From Shewanella sp. (GTDB lineage: Bacteria; Pseudomonadota; Gammaproteobacteria; Enterobacterales; Shewanellaceae): 12,158 nucleotides of DNA. Shown piece by piece: positions 6,406 through 12,158 of this stretch. The stretch is taken from contig SDWK01000767.1 in the NCBI GenBank assembly GCA_004195335.1, positions 1 through 12,158 on the forward strand, given 5' to 3'. The notes below the pieces were generated by a model. That model did no database searches, was not told where the DNA came from, and was given only the letters and a program-made list of their open reading frames with translations. How positions within the stretch are numbered: the stretch's first letter is position 1; each line of letters starts with the position of its first letter. The position numbers were made by a program, and so were the translations under genes.

Positions 6406-8127
6406 CTATATCGCCTCTAATGTCTCCTGCTGCAGTTCATTTTCTTGCGGTATAGTTGCACCAAATTTATGAAACAAAACTAAACCTAAAGCGGTGACTA
6501 ATCCAAAACCGCCGATGATGTACCACATAAGATCAGGGCGATGGGCATTCTTTGCCACTTCCGCATAAAGATAACCTGATAAAGGACCTGCAAGTAAAAA
6601 ACCGATAGCAGAGGAGACAAAGTAATACCCCATAAACATGGCTTTCTTGTCGTGTGGTGCAAAACTGGCCACGTACTCCTGACTCTTTGGTGAGGCAACC
6701 ATTTCGCCAATAGAGAAAACCAAAATGGATGTCAGCACCATAAAGCCGCCCATTACCATTCCGTGAGCAACGCCACCGAGTGCGGTACCCAATGAGATAA
6801 TAATGGTACCGGCAACTAAAATGGGTAGGGCTTGGAAACGCTCGATAAACCGACTAATCATCACTTGAAGCACAACAATGGAAAGGAAGTTCAACCCAAT
6901 CAAGTACTCAGGATTTATTTGTCTGTGTTGTGCAATCCAGGTTTGTGAATAGTCGACGGCAATTGACGGATCTTGTGCGATGGCCGATAAACCGAGTTTC
7001 AAATCGGTTACGGGAACCATCACCTTGGAGTGGACAAGTTCAAAATAGGCCTGATTAATGTCAATCTCATTGGTGGCAACCGCTTGAGAGAGTCTCACGA
7101 GTTCAGTCTGTAATGTGTGAATATCAACAGGGGCTAAAAAGGATAATAGATCAGGGTATTGAACTAACATTATGATGAGATCCGAAGTATCGACAAAGTC
7201 ACGAATGAAGATTGGCAGGGTGATAAATATCTGTTGGTACACCATCCAAAAACCAGACAAAATGAGAAGATAAATAACGAATGGTTTATTTCCCAGACTG
7301 ATCTTTTGTCTATACCAGGGGGCCCTTAAGCTTTTTTTAGCCGTCAGATCCCAGAGGTAATGGCCGATAAACCAGCCGAAATAGATGAGAATTGTAGTTT
7401 GTCCCGATATCCATTTTGCGCCGTAAGACATCAAGATAATTAGGGTCCCAAAAAACAACATTGCGAAACGTATGTTTCCTAACACTTGCTGAATGTCGGT
7501 AAATACCGCACTCAATGGTTTTCCTTTTTGTGCCTTTGGATCGGTGGGTTCTTTATAAAAAAGCAAAGCAGGGATGAAGTTAACCGCTATCCAGAATGAA
7601 GACATGATAAACACCCAATCCCAGCTGATAGCTCGAACGTAACCAGCGATAAAGGGGCCCAGAAATCCACCTATATTAACCATCATATAGAATATCCCGA
7701 AGCCCAAACCACGGTTGGTATCATCAGTCGTTCGTGCAATTGTGCCCGTGACAACGGGCTTAAAACAGGCAGCGCCTAAGGCTACGCCCATAAAGGCAAT
7801 AAAAAAACCGGCGAATGAGTCGACCTGCCCAAGAATAAAGTAGCTCGGAGACATAATGAGAAAGGCGATTAAAAACATCTTACGGTAACCATAGCGATCG
7901 GCTAACGCGCCTGTTAAAACAGGGAATAGGTAAAGAAAAAATGGAATCATCCCCTGAAGTAAACCACGTTCCTGTTCGCTGAAGCCTAATCCTCCTTGGC
8001 GTGTCGGAGAGGTCATATAGAGTGATGACAGGGTAAAAAAGCCATACCAGGCAAGACGTTCAAATATCTCCATCGTATTCGCAACGAAGAAGGTTTTTGG
8101 CAAAGGTGTGCGTGTGACTTGCGACAT
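6406..8127 (-). CDS. POT-like MFS transporter (peptide transporter family)
   Basis: The 573-residue integral membrane protein belongs to the major facilitator superfamily. Residues 20-29, EIFERLAWYG, match the ExxERFxYYG signature of helix 1 in proton-dependent oligopeptide transporters, and GALADRYGYRK at 73-83 is the loop 2-3 MFS motif. Proton-driven uptake of small peptides is the family role, but the substrate here is not proven. It is longer than typical bacterial POTs (about 490-500 aa), largely because of a polar insert at about residues 310-405 between hydrophobic segments. This insert contains helical stretches such as LQTELVRLSQAVATNE. It starts at ATG 8125-8127 with only a weak GGGT upstream, and the ribosome-site region is occupied by a small palindrome. 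It diverges from the deformylase gene and shares a striking inverted repeat with it. Confidence 0.82.
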   Translation of the reverse strand: MSQVTRTPLPKTFFVANTMEIFERLAWYGFFTLSSLYMTSPTRQGGLGFSEQERGLLQGMIPFFLYLFPVLTGALADRYGYRKMFLIAFLIMSPSYFILGQVDSFAGFFIAFMGVALGAACFKPVVTGTIARTTDDTNRGLGFGIFYMMVNIGGFLGPFIAGYVRAISWDWVFIMSSFWIAVNFIPALLFYKEPTDPKAQKGKPLSAVFTDIQQVLGNIRFAMLFFGTLIILMSYGAKWISGQTTILIYFGWFIGHYLWDLTAKKSLRAPWYRQKISLGNKPFVIYLLILSGFWMVYQQIFITLPIFIRDFVDTSDLIIMLVQYPDLLSFLAPVDIHTLQTELVRLSQAVATNEIDINQAYFELVHSKVMVPVTDLKLGLSAIAQDPSIAVDYSQTWIAQHRQINPEYLIGLNFLSIVVLQVMISRFIERFQALPILVAGTIIISLGTALGGVAHGMVMGGFMVLTSILVFSIGEMVASPKSQEYVASFAPHDKKAMFMGYYFVSSAIGFLLAGPLSGYLYAEVAKNAHRPDLMWYIIGGFGLVTALGLVLFHKFGATIPQENELQQETLEAI

Positions 8128-8135
8128 ATATGACC

Positions 8136-8150
8136 CGTATATTGTATACG
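8136..8150. repeat. Palindrome at the 5' end of the POT-like gene
   Basis: CGTATA-TTG-TATACG is a perfect inverted repeat with 6-bp arms, 9-23 bases upstream of the start codon. It occupies the place where a ribosome binding site would be expected and only weak GGGT is seen. It may be an operator or an mRNA hairpin affecting initiation. Confidence 0.4.
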
Positions 8151-8242
8151 CAAGTTGCTATGCTATAGATTTAACACGATTATTACAAGTTCTGTCTACT
8201 TAGTTCAGCGGACAAATACGATAACGGCTTTGATATGGATGG

Positions 8243-8271
8243 ATTATCTAGATAGTGTCTATCTAGATAAT
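8243..8271. promoter_or_regulatory. Perfect inverted repeat with 13-bp arms, candidate operator of the POT/def divergon
   Basis: ATTATCTAGATAG (8243-8255) and CTATCTAGATAAT (8259-8271) are perfect inverted arms around TGT. Each arm contains the self-palindromic unit TATCTAGATA (8245-8254 and 8260-8269), so the element is also a direct repeat with a 15-bp period. It lies about 115 bases upstream of the POT-like start and just upstream of the predicted def promoter. The double-palindrome design suggests cooperative binding of two dimers. I do not recognise the regulator. Confidence 0.7.
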
Positions 8272-8285
8272 TAATGGCGTCAGAG

Positions 8286-8313
8286 TTGCCTTTAAGGATA
8301 ATTCGGTCATAAT
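8286..8313 (+). promoter_or_regulatory. def promoter
   Basis: The -35 TTGCCT (8286-8291) and -10 CATAAT (8308-8313) are separated by 16 bases, matching consensus at 4 and 5 of 6 positions. The predicted start near 8320 leaves a leader of about 30 bases before the def ATG. Confidence 0.6.
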
Positions 8314-8348
8314 GACGCGAAATTTTTCCCTAATTATGTGATCTTGCT

Positions 8349-8840
8349 ATGGCTGTACTGGATATTCTAACAATCCCAGATGAACGTTTAAAAAGAAAAG
8401 CTCAACCTGTTAAGGATGTCGAATCGGTACAAGGCTTTATTGATGATTTGCTGGAAACCATGTATGACACCGAAGATGGTGTCGGCTTAGCAGCGACTCA
8501 GGTCGGTAGTTTACATGCCATCTTAGTCATCGATTTGTCACCAGAGCGAGATGAGCCTCAAGTGTTGATCAACCCTGAAATTATTGAAGCCGAAGGTGAT
8601 ATTGCTGGTGAAGAGGGCTGTTTGTCTATTCCGGGCTACAGAGCAAAAGTGGCTCGAAGTGAAAAAATTAAGATAACAGCATTAGACCGTACCGGGGCTT
8701 CTATTGAGATCGAGACCGATACCTTCTTAGCCATCGTGATTCAGCACGAGATGGATCATCTTAAAGGCGTGGTGTTTACCGACCATCTGTCTAAGCTTAA
8801 ACAACAGATAGCCTTAAAGAAGGTCAGCAAATATATTTAA
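8349..8840 (+). CDS. def: Peptide deformylase
   Basis: This 163-residue enzyme removes the formyl group from the N-terminal methionine of nascent proteins in the cytoplasm. All three family motifs are intact: GVGLAATQ at residues 44-51, EGCLS at 89-93 and HEMDH at 133-137. Cys91, His133 and His137 are the metal ligands (usually Fe2+), Glu134 is the general base, and Gln51 stabilises the intermediate. The start MAVLDILTIPDERL is the usual one for the family, although no clear ribosome binding site precedes it. The housekeeping def gene of gammaproteobacteria normally lies directly before fmt. Here there is no fmt, and a convergent kinase gene follows. This copy is therefore probably an additional paralogue, which needs the rest of the genome to confirm. 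Confidence 0.95.
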   Translation: MAVLDILTIPDERLKRKAQPVKDVESVQGFIDDLLETMYDTEDGVGLAATQVGSLHAILVIDLSPERDEPQVLINPEIIEAEGDIAGEEGCLSIPGYRAKVARSEKIKITALDRTGASIEIETDTFLAIVIQHEMDHLKGVVFTDHLSKLKQQIALKKVSKYI

Positions 8841-8860
8841 TTCAGGGTGAAATAGTACTT

Positions 8861-8895
8861 ATTCGGAATTGACATCGATAGTGTTAATTCCGAAT
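8861..8895. repeat. Long stem-loop between convergent def and kinase genes
   Basis: ATTCGGAATT (8861-8870) and AATTCCGAAT (8886-8895) are perfect 10-bp arms. The stem can continue inward for five more pairs with two G-U wobbles, closing a 5-base loop. There is no adjacent U-run. It probably ends or protects both convergent transcripts and shares its ATTCGGA/TCCGAAT arms with the element at 6344-6399. Confidence 0.65.
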
Positions 8896-8920
8896 GCCAC
8901 TATCATTCAACAGGCCCACA

Positions 8921-10336
8921 TTAGACAGAGTTTGGATCTTTTAGTTTAAGCGGCAGACTCATGCTAATACACAGGCCCCCATCGTTATTATTTCGAGCAC
9001 TGACTTCACCACCGAGTAACTTGATGCTTTGCTTCACTATAGCAAGTCCTAGGCCGTATCCCCCCTGACTAGAGTGGCGCGCTTCGTCCAGTCTGGTGAA
9101 GGGATTAAACAGGCTGATGAGTTCATCTTCATTAATTCCCGAGCCATTGTCTTGAAAATCGAGCCTGAATGTCTCTTCAACGACTACACCGTTAACTTTG
9201 ACGATACACTTGGGGCCCGCATATTTAAGTGCATTTCTAAGTACATTCTCTATGGCGCTGATAAGGTAGCTCGAGTCCGTGTATAACCAAATATCCTCAT
9301 CCTGTTCAACCCATTGAATTGATTGGTTGTCCCCGACTTCAAACTCGATATCCCTGAGTATCTGCTCCCTTAAAGAATCGATGGAAAATGAAGTTGGGTT
9401 GAGACCGATATAAGCATTATTAAGACGGCTAAATTTCAGGATGCTGTCGATAAGCTTTGCCATTTGTTCATTTTGATCTTTGAACCTGGATATGAGCGGG
9501 ATCTGCTCAGTAGTCGCTTGTTTCTCCAACAGGTGCAGTGCAATCTCTTGTCTGGCTAGGGGCGTTCTCAACTCGTGGGAGACATCTCTTAATAACCTTT
9601 CTTGATTTTGCATACTGTTTTGTAACTGCTCTGCCATATGATCAAACTCAGTAGCAAGATGATAAAACTCTGGCTCTTTTACCGAAAAGTGATGAGCTAT
9701 CCGTGTAGTTAGCTGACCACTTGCTAGTGCCTTTGTGCCCATTTGTAGATGGGTTAAAGGCCGTATCAGGTAGCGTCCCAATAGGGAGGAGAAGAGAAAC
9801 AAGACGGTAATGCCGACTAAGGTTCTGATGAGCCAAAGGCTACCGCTGAGCTGCTGTGCAGGGTGGAGATCGGCATTAAGCTGAACGACTAGAGTCAATG
9901 GAGAGTCAGAATTAATGGTATCAAACAGAGGTATGCCGATCAGTGGCTTTCTAACACGATCACCCATCGGCTGTTGTAACCGCCTCATATATTGCAATTT
10001 AAATACAAAGTGGGGATGCATCTTTCTGTGACTCACTGATTTCTGGTCTTTATCCAATATATAGAGTGTGAAATCTTGTTCGTTTTCCCACTTAGCAAGC
10101 CCGTCAATATCGTTTTTTTCCAAAAGTGCTTTAGCTTCATTTGCCAGCCTTTGAAGGTGATCTTGGGTTGCCGAGGGGAGAGTGAGAAGTTGATTGAGTA
10201 CAACGCTCTCAATTGCAGTGGCGATGAGTAAAATGGCCAGCAGTGAGATAGCAAAGTAACTAAACAGTTTAAATTGAAGGCGTGAGAAGAGTCCTGTAAA
10301 AGGTAGAAACATACTTAGTGGCTTCATGAAATTCAT
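8921..10336 (-). CDS. Orphan CpxA/RstB-type sensor histidine kinase
   Basis: This is a classical membrane histidine kinase, 471 residues from the ATG at 10336 (numbering below from that start). TM1 lies near residues 25-47 and is followed by a periplasmic sensor region of about 120 residues. TM2 is near 167-189, then HAMP, then the dimerisation box RDVSHELRTPLAR with phospho-acceptor His254. The ATP-binding domain has the N box (ENVLRNALKYAG), G1 (DNGSGI), F box (FNPFTRLDEAR) and G2 (GGYGLGLAIVK). The closest family feel is CpxA/RstB. No response-regulator gene adjoins it in this window: def converges downstream and a divergent DTW gene lies upstream. An open frame extends to 10375, but those extra codons translate a Fur-like box, so a later start (10336, or ATG at 10327) is more likely. 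No good ribosome site distinguishes them. The sensed signal is unknown. Confidence 0.88.
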   Translation of the reverse strand: MNFMKPLSMFLPFTGLFSRLQFKLFSYFAISLLAILLIATAIESVVLNQLLTLPSATQDHLQRLANEAKALLEKNDIDGLAKWENEQDFTLYILDKDQKSVSHRKMHPHFVFKLQYMRRLQQPMGDRVRKPLIGIPLFDTINSDSPLTLVVQLNADLHPAQQLSGSLWLIRTLVGITVLFLFSSLLGRYLIRPLTHLQMGTKALASGQLTTRIAHHFSVKEPEFYHLATEFDHMAEQLQNSMQNQERLLRDVSHELRTPLARQEIALHLLEKQATTEQIPLISRFKDQNEQMAKLIDSILKFSRLNNAYIGLNPTSFSIDSLREQILRDIEFEVGDNQSIQWVEQDEDIWLYTDSSYLISAIENVLRNALKYAGPKCIVKVNGVVVEETFRLDFQDNGSGINEDELISLFNPFTRLDEARHSSQGGYGLGLAIVKQSIKLLGGEVSARNNNDGGLCISMSLPLKLKDPNSV

Positions 10337-10351
10337 TCGTGTCAAACGAGT

Positions 10352-10370
10352 GATAATAATAATCGTTATC
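10352..10370. promoter_or_regulatory. Fur box at the 5' end of the sensor kinase gene
   Basis: The 19-bp sequence GATAATAATAATCGTTATC matches the classical Fur box GATAATGATAATCATTATC at 17 of 19 positions. It lies 16 bases upstream of the proposed kinase ATG and about 120 bases upstream of the divergent DTW gene. Fur with Fe2+ would be expected to repress transcription of the kinase gene. I could not place a convincing kinase promoter next to it. Confidence 0.7.
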
Positions 10371-10420
10371 ACCATGCTATCTTAGTCATTGACGATGTTC
10401 TAGGCTCATATTTGAAAAAT

Positions 10421-10450
10421 TTGAACCCCAACGGCTATTCGTTAGATAAT
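10421..10450 (+). promoter_or_regulatory. Promoter of the DTW gene
   Basis: TTGAAC (10421-10426) and GATAAT (10445-10450) are separated by 18 bases and match the -35 and -10 consensus at 4 and 5 of 6 positions. The predicted start near 10457 gives a leader of about 35 bases. Confidence 0.5.
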
Positions 10451-10491
10451 GCTAGGATCTGTCGCTAGTTAAACAAATTTAAGATAAATCG

Positions 10492-11031
10492 ATGAATGTA
10501 ATTCTGTTAACCCATGAAAGAGAAGTTGATCGCCCAACCAATACCGGCGTCTTGGCACTTAAGGCTTATCCTCAGTGGTGTAGCAGGATAATCTGGTCGC
10601 GGGTTCGTCCCAACGAAACTTTGTTAAATATCCTAAAGGTATCAAATGCGGCGGTCTTGTATCCTGCCCAGATTGTTACGCCTCTTATTACGGATACCGT
10701 TAAGGCACAAAGCTGCGAAGTTGAGAAGGATGATAAAGAGCCGAATTTAGGCTTATACCTCAGTGAGGTACCCGATACTTTGGTTATCATCGATGCGACC
10801 TGGCAAGAGGCCAGAAAAATGTTAAGGCAGAGCCCCTATCTACAGCAGGCCCAGAAGTTTGCACTTCCCGATGCGCACACCTCAACGTTCAAGTTAAGGC
10901 GAAATCAGATCGAAGGTGGCTTATGTACACTGGAATGCATTATCAGACTCTGTTCTCTGAAGGGCTTATGTGCAGAGGCTGATTATTTAGAGCAAGTGTT
11001 TATGTCAATGAATGAGGCTCAGCTGCAATAG
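10492..11031 (+). CDS. DTW-domain protein, short form (putative tRNA aminocarboxypropyltransferase)
   Basis: The 179-residue protein carries the DTW domain (SPOUT-like). Its eponymous motif appears as IDATWQEARKML around residues 99-110, followed by SPYLQQAQKFALP and FKLRRNQIEGGLCTLE, all shared with E. coli TapT/YfiP. TapT uses S-adenosylmethionine to make acp3U47 in the variable loop of tRNAs, and a related tRNA or RNA modification is inferred here. Unlike TapT, it lacks the N-terminal cysteine-rich segment (C-x2-C...C-x-C) and begins directly at MNVILLTHEREVDRPTNTG. An in-frame TAA lies four codons upstream of the ATG, so the short form is genuine unless the sequence is wrong. No strong ribosome site is seen. 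It diverges from the sensor kinase gene and converges with trhA. Confidence 0.85.
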   Translation: MNVILLTHEREVDRPTNTGVLALKAYPQWCSRIIWSRVRPNETLLNILKVSNAAVLYPAQIVTPLITDTVKAQSCEVEKDDKEPNLGLYLSEVPDTLVIIDATWQEARKMLRQSPYLQQAQKFALPDAHTSTFKLRRNQIEGGLCTLECIIRLCSLKGLCAEADYLEQVFMSMNEAQLQ

Positions 11032-11082
11032 GGCATTAAAGTTAACGCCAATAAAAGTGGCATCAAAAACGTAATGAAATTG

Positions 11083-11101
11083 AGCCAGTGAGAGGCTGGC
11101 T
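11083..11101. terminator. Weak stem-loop between DTW gene and trhA
   Basis: AGCCAG (11083-11088) pairs with CTGGCT (11096-11101) around a 7-base loop. It lies 50 bases past the DTW stop and 80 bases past the minus-strand trhA stop. There is no real U-run on either side, so termination is only a possibility. Confidence 0.3.
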
Positions 11102-11180
11102 TACACTCATTGGGTTAGCAATTGTAGCGAGCAGTCCATTTCAGCTTCCTATATCGAACAGGATCATTTATTTGACAGAT

Positions 11181-11861
11181 TTAGAGGAGTGTCAGGTACA
11201 CACAAAGGAAGTGACTTATTGCTCCACCTAATACAAACAGGTGCCAGATTGCATGATTATAGGGTATTTTTTTGCCCACATAGAAGACGACCCCTAAACT
11301 GTAAAAAACGCCACCAATTACCAATAACTGGAAACCCAGAGGAGACATGGCCGCAATTAAATCATTCATGACGGTCATGCACAACCATCCCATAATCAGA
11401 TAAAGAGCGACACTAAATCGCTTGAAACGATGGATAAACAGGGTTTTAAATAATACGCCGCCCAAGGCTAAAGACCAAATAGCGATGAGGATAATATTAG
11501 CTTGAGCTCCCTCTAAGGCGATCAACATTAAGGGGGTATAGGTGCCTGCAATCAAGAAGTAGATGGCACAATGATCGGCGATTTTAAGCTTGTGTTTCAA
11601 TGATGGCTCTGACACTGAATGGTACAGCGTCGAGCAGGTGAAAAGCAGGATTATACTGGCACAATAAATGACCACCCCAGTTAACTGAATCGTTGTTAAT
11701 GTATCTTGTCCTTTGGCCAAGGAAAAAATAAGACCTATGACACCCGCTATTACTCCCAGGGCATGACTTACACTATTTGCCGTTTCTTCACTCTTAGAGT
11801 ACCCACTTGAATTAACGCTCATTGGCATTGGGGGAGTGGAATATAGTTCTTTTACAGGCAT
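11181..11861 (-). CDS. trhA: Hemolysin III / PAQR family membrane protein
   Basis: The protein has seven predicted membrane segments and closely resembles E. coli YqfA (TrhA, 219 aa). Family motifs are all present: SKSEETANSVSHALG near the N-terminus, STLYHS, DHCAIYFLIAGTYTP, FKTLFIHRFK, GWLCMTVM, GVVFYVGKKIPYNHAIWH and the final GGAISHF. The conserved His, Asp and Ser residues fit the zinc-dependent hydrolase-like site proposed for PAQR proteins. A role in membrane lipid or fluidity homeostasis is inferred. The hemolysin name is historical. The start is uncertain: the ATG at 11861 gives 226 residues, TTG 11888 gives 235, and ATGs at 11828 or 11822 give 215 or 213. None has a good ribosome site, and homology begins just after 11822. 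A FabR-like palindrome lies upstream, which fits a lipid-linked role. Confidence 0.9.
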   Translation of the reverse strand: MPVKELYSTPPMPMSVNSSGYSKSEETANSVSHALGVIAGVIGLIFSLAKGQDTLTTIQLTGVVIYCASIILLFTCSTLYHSVSEPSLKHKLKIADHCAIYFLIAGTYTPLMLIALEGAQANIILIAIWSLALGGVLFKTLFIHRFKRFSVALYLIMGWLCMTVMNDLIAAMSPLGFQLLVIGGVFYSLGVVFYVGKKIPYNHAIWHLFVLGGAISHFLCVYLTLL

Positions 11862-11932
11862 AGTGAAGTCAACTTCTGGTAAGACCAATTGAGGCTAGTG
11901 TAACAGTATTAAATTTAAAACACCACGGTTGA

Positions 11933-11948
11933 GCGTACACGTGTACGC
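11933..11948. promoter_or_regulatory. FabR-type operator upstream of trhA
   Basis: GCGTACACGTGTACGC is a perfect 16-bp palindrome, more GC-rich than its surroundings. It fits the FabR (YijC) site GCGTACA-N2-TGTACGC as I remember it from fabA and fabB. FabR is the TetR-family repressor of unsaturated fatty-acid synthesis, and E. coli yqfA is a reported FabR target. It lies 45-90 bases upstream of the possible trhA starts, suiting an operator. Confidence 0.68.
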
Positions 11949-12158
11949 CTACTTTTCTTGCTTCTGTTACAGGCATGAAATTCGGGTTCTGCAATCAACT
12001 ATCGTGATTTTTACTGATCACACTCAGGATAAACGGACTGAAAACACCCGTCACTTTATCATGCTTATCACAGTTCTTCGGCTTAATAATGTCTCACTAA
12101 ATCTAGCCAGCCAGATGGACAAAACCGAGGTAAGTGGTTAAAAACAAACATTCAAATG
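11949..12158. other. Right-hand intergenic region without a recognisable gene
   Basis: Open frames here are short, lack protein-like composition and have no ribosome binding site. The window ends on ATG (12156-12158), which could be the start of a plus-strand gene, but nothing upstream supports it. No RNA gene or strong terminator was seen. Confidence 0.35.

Noticed and set aside
10337..10375. Kinase N-terminus beginning MVITIIIIT
   Set aside because: The run of Ile/Thr codons is simply the translation of the Fur-like box, and the hydrophobic stretch is not a credible start before the real TM1.
11181..11861. Toxin reading of the hemolysin III name
   Set aside because: The motifs are those of the PAQR/TrhA family of housekeeping membrane proteins, and the haemolysis label comes from early heterologous assays.
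11852..11976. TTACAGGCAT occurs at 11852-11861 and 11967-11976, each ending in a minus-strand ATG
   Set aside because: The two copies are in different reading frames and similarity stops after about 15 bases. It is probably chance and not a duplicated gene start.
11929..12141. 70-codon plus-strand frame at the right end
   Set aside because: It starts inside the FabR-like palindrome with a TTG, has no ribosome site and its composition is not protein-like.
1..12158. Mobile element, phage, CRISPR or defence island
   Set aside because: No transposase, integrase, repeat array, tRNA-flanked insertion or toxin-antitoxin pair is visible; gene order and composition look chromosomal throughout.

Overview
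The window reads as chromosomal DNA of a marine gammaproteobacterium, most probably Shewanella. This rests on close recall of the Enterobacteria/Shewanella-type FadE and YafJ proteins lying next to each other, on the AT-leaning base composition, and on the mix of accessory genes (DUF3108 protein, POT-like transporter, stand-alone peptide deformylase, short DTW protein). I see no insertion sequence, phage gene, integron, CRISPR array, tRNA or rRNA. The region is best described as ordinary core and accessory metabolism with unusually legible regulatory DNA.

Layout. 1-69 (minus): N-terminus of a lipoprotein cut by the window edge. 405-2852 (minus): fadE, with a clean intrinsic terminator at 350-376. 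3093-3872 (plus): yafJ, divergent from fadE. 4056-4823 (minus): exported DUF3108 protein with a TTG start. 5056-5409 (minus): alkyltransferase-like (ATL) protein. 5624-6310 (plus): small outer-membrane beta-barrel of unknown family. 6406-8127 (minus): POT-like MFS transporter with an enlarged extracytoplasmic segment. 8349-8840 (plus): stand-alone peptide deformylase. 8921-10336 (minus): CpxA/RstB-type sensor kinase without a response regulator beside it. 10492-11031 (plus): short DTW-domain protein. 11181-11861 (minus): TrhA/YqfA (hemolysin III, PAQR family).

Nearly every gene is its own transcription unit. Neighbours are either divergent with a shared control region or convergent with a stem-loop between them.

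Regulation is the most informative part. The fadE control region carries a good promoter with a FadR-type box in its spacer, a Crp/Fnr-type box over the predicted start site, and a PsrA-type box further upstream. The trhA upstream region carries a perfect 16-bp palindrome that I match to FabR sites, and trhA (yqfA) is a FabR target in E. coli as I recall. Both ends of the window therefore appear tied to fatty-acid and membrane-lipid control. A 17/19 match to the Fur box sits at the 5' end of the orphan kinase gene. The POT/def divergent region holds a perfect inverted repeat with 13-bp arms, built from two TATCTAGATA units, which I cannot assign to a known regulator and which is the best candidate for something undescribed.

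I did not find convincing evidence for a novel multi-gene system. All regulator assignments are by eye against remembered consensus sequences.
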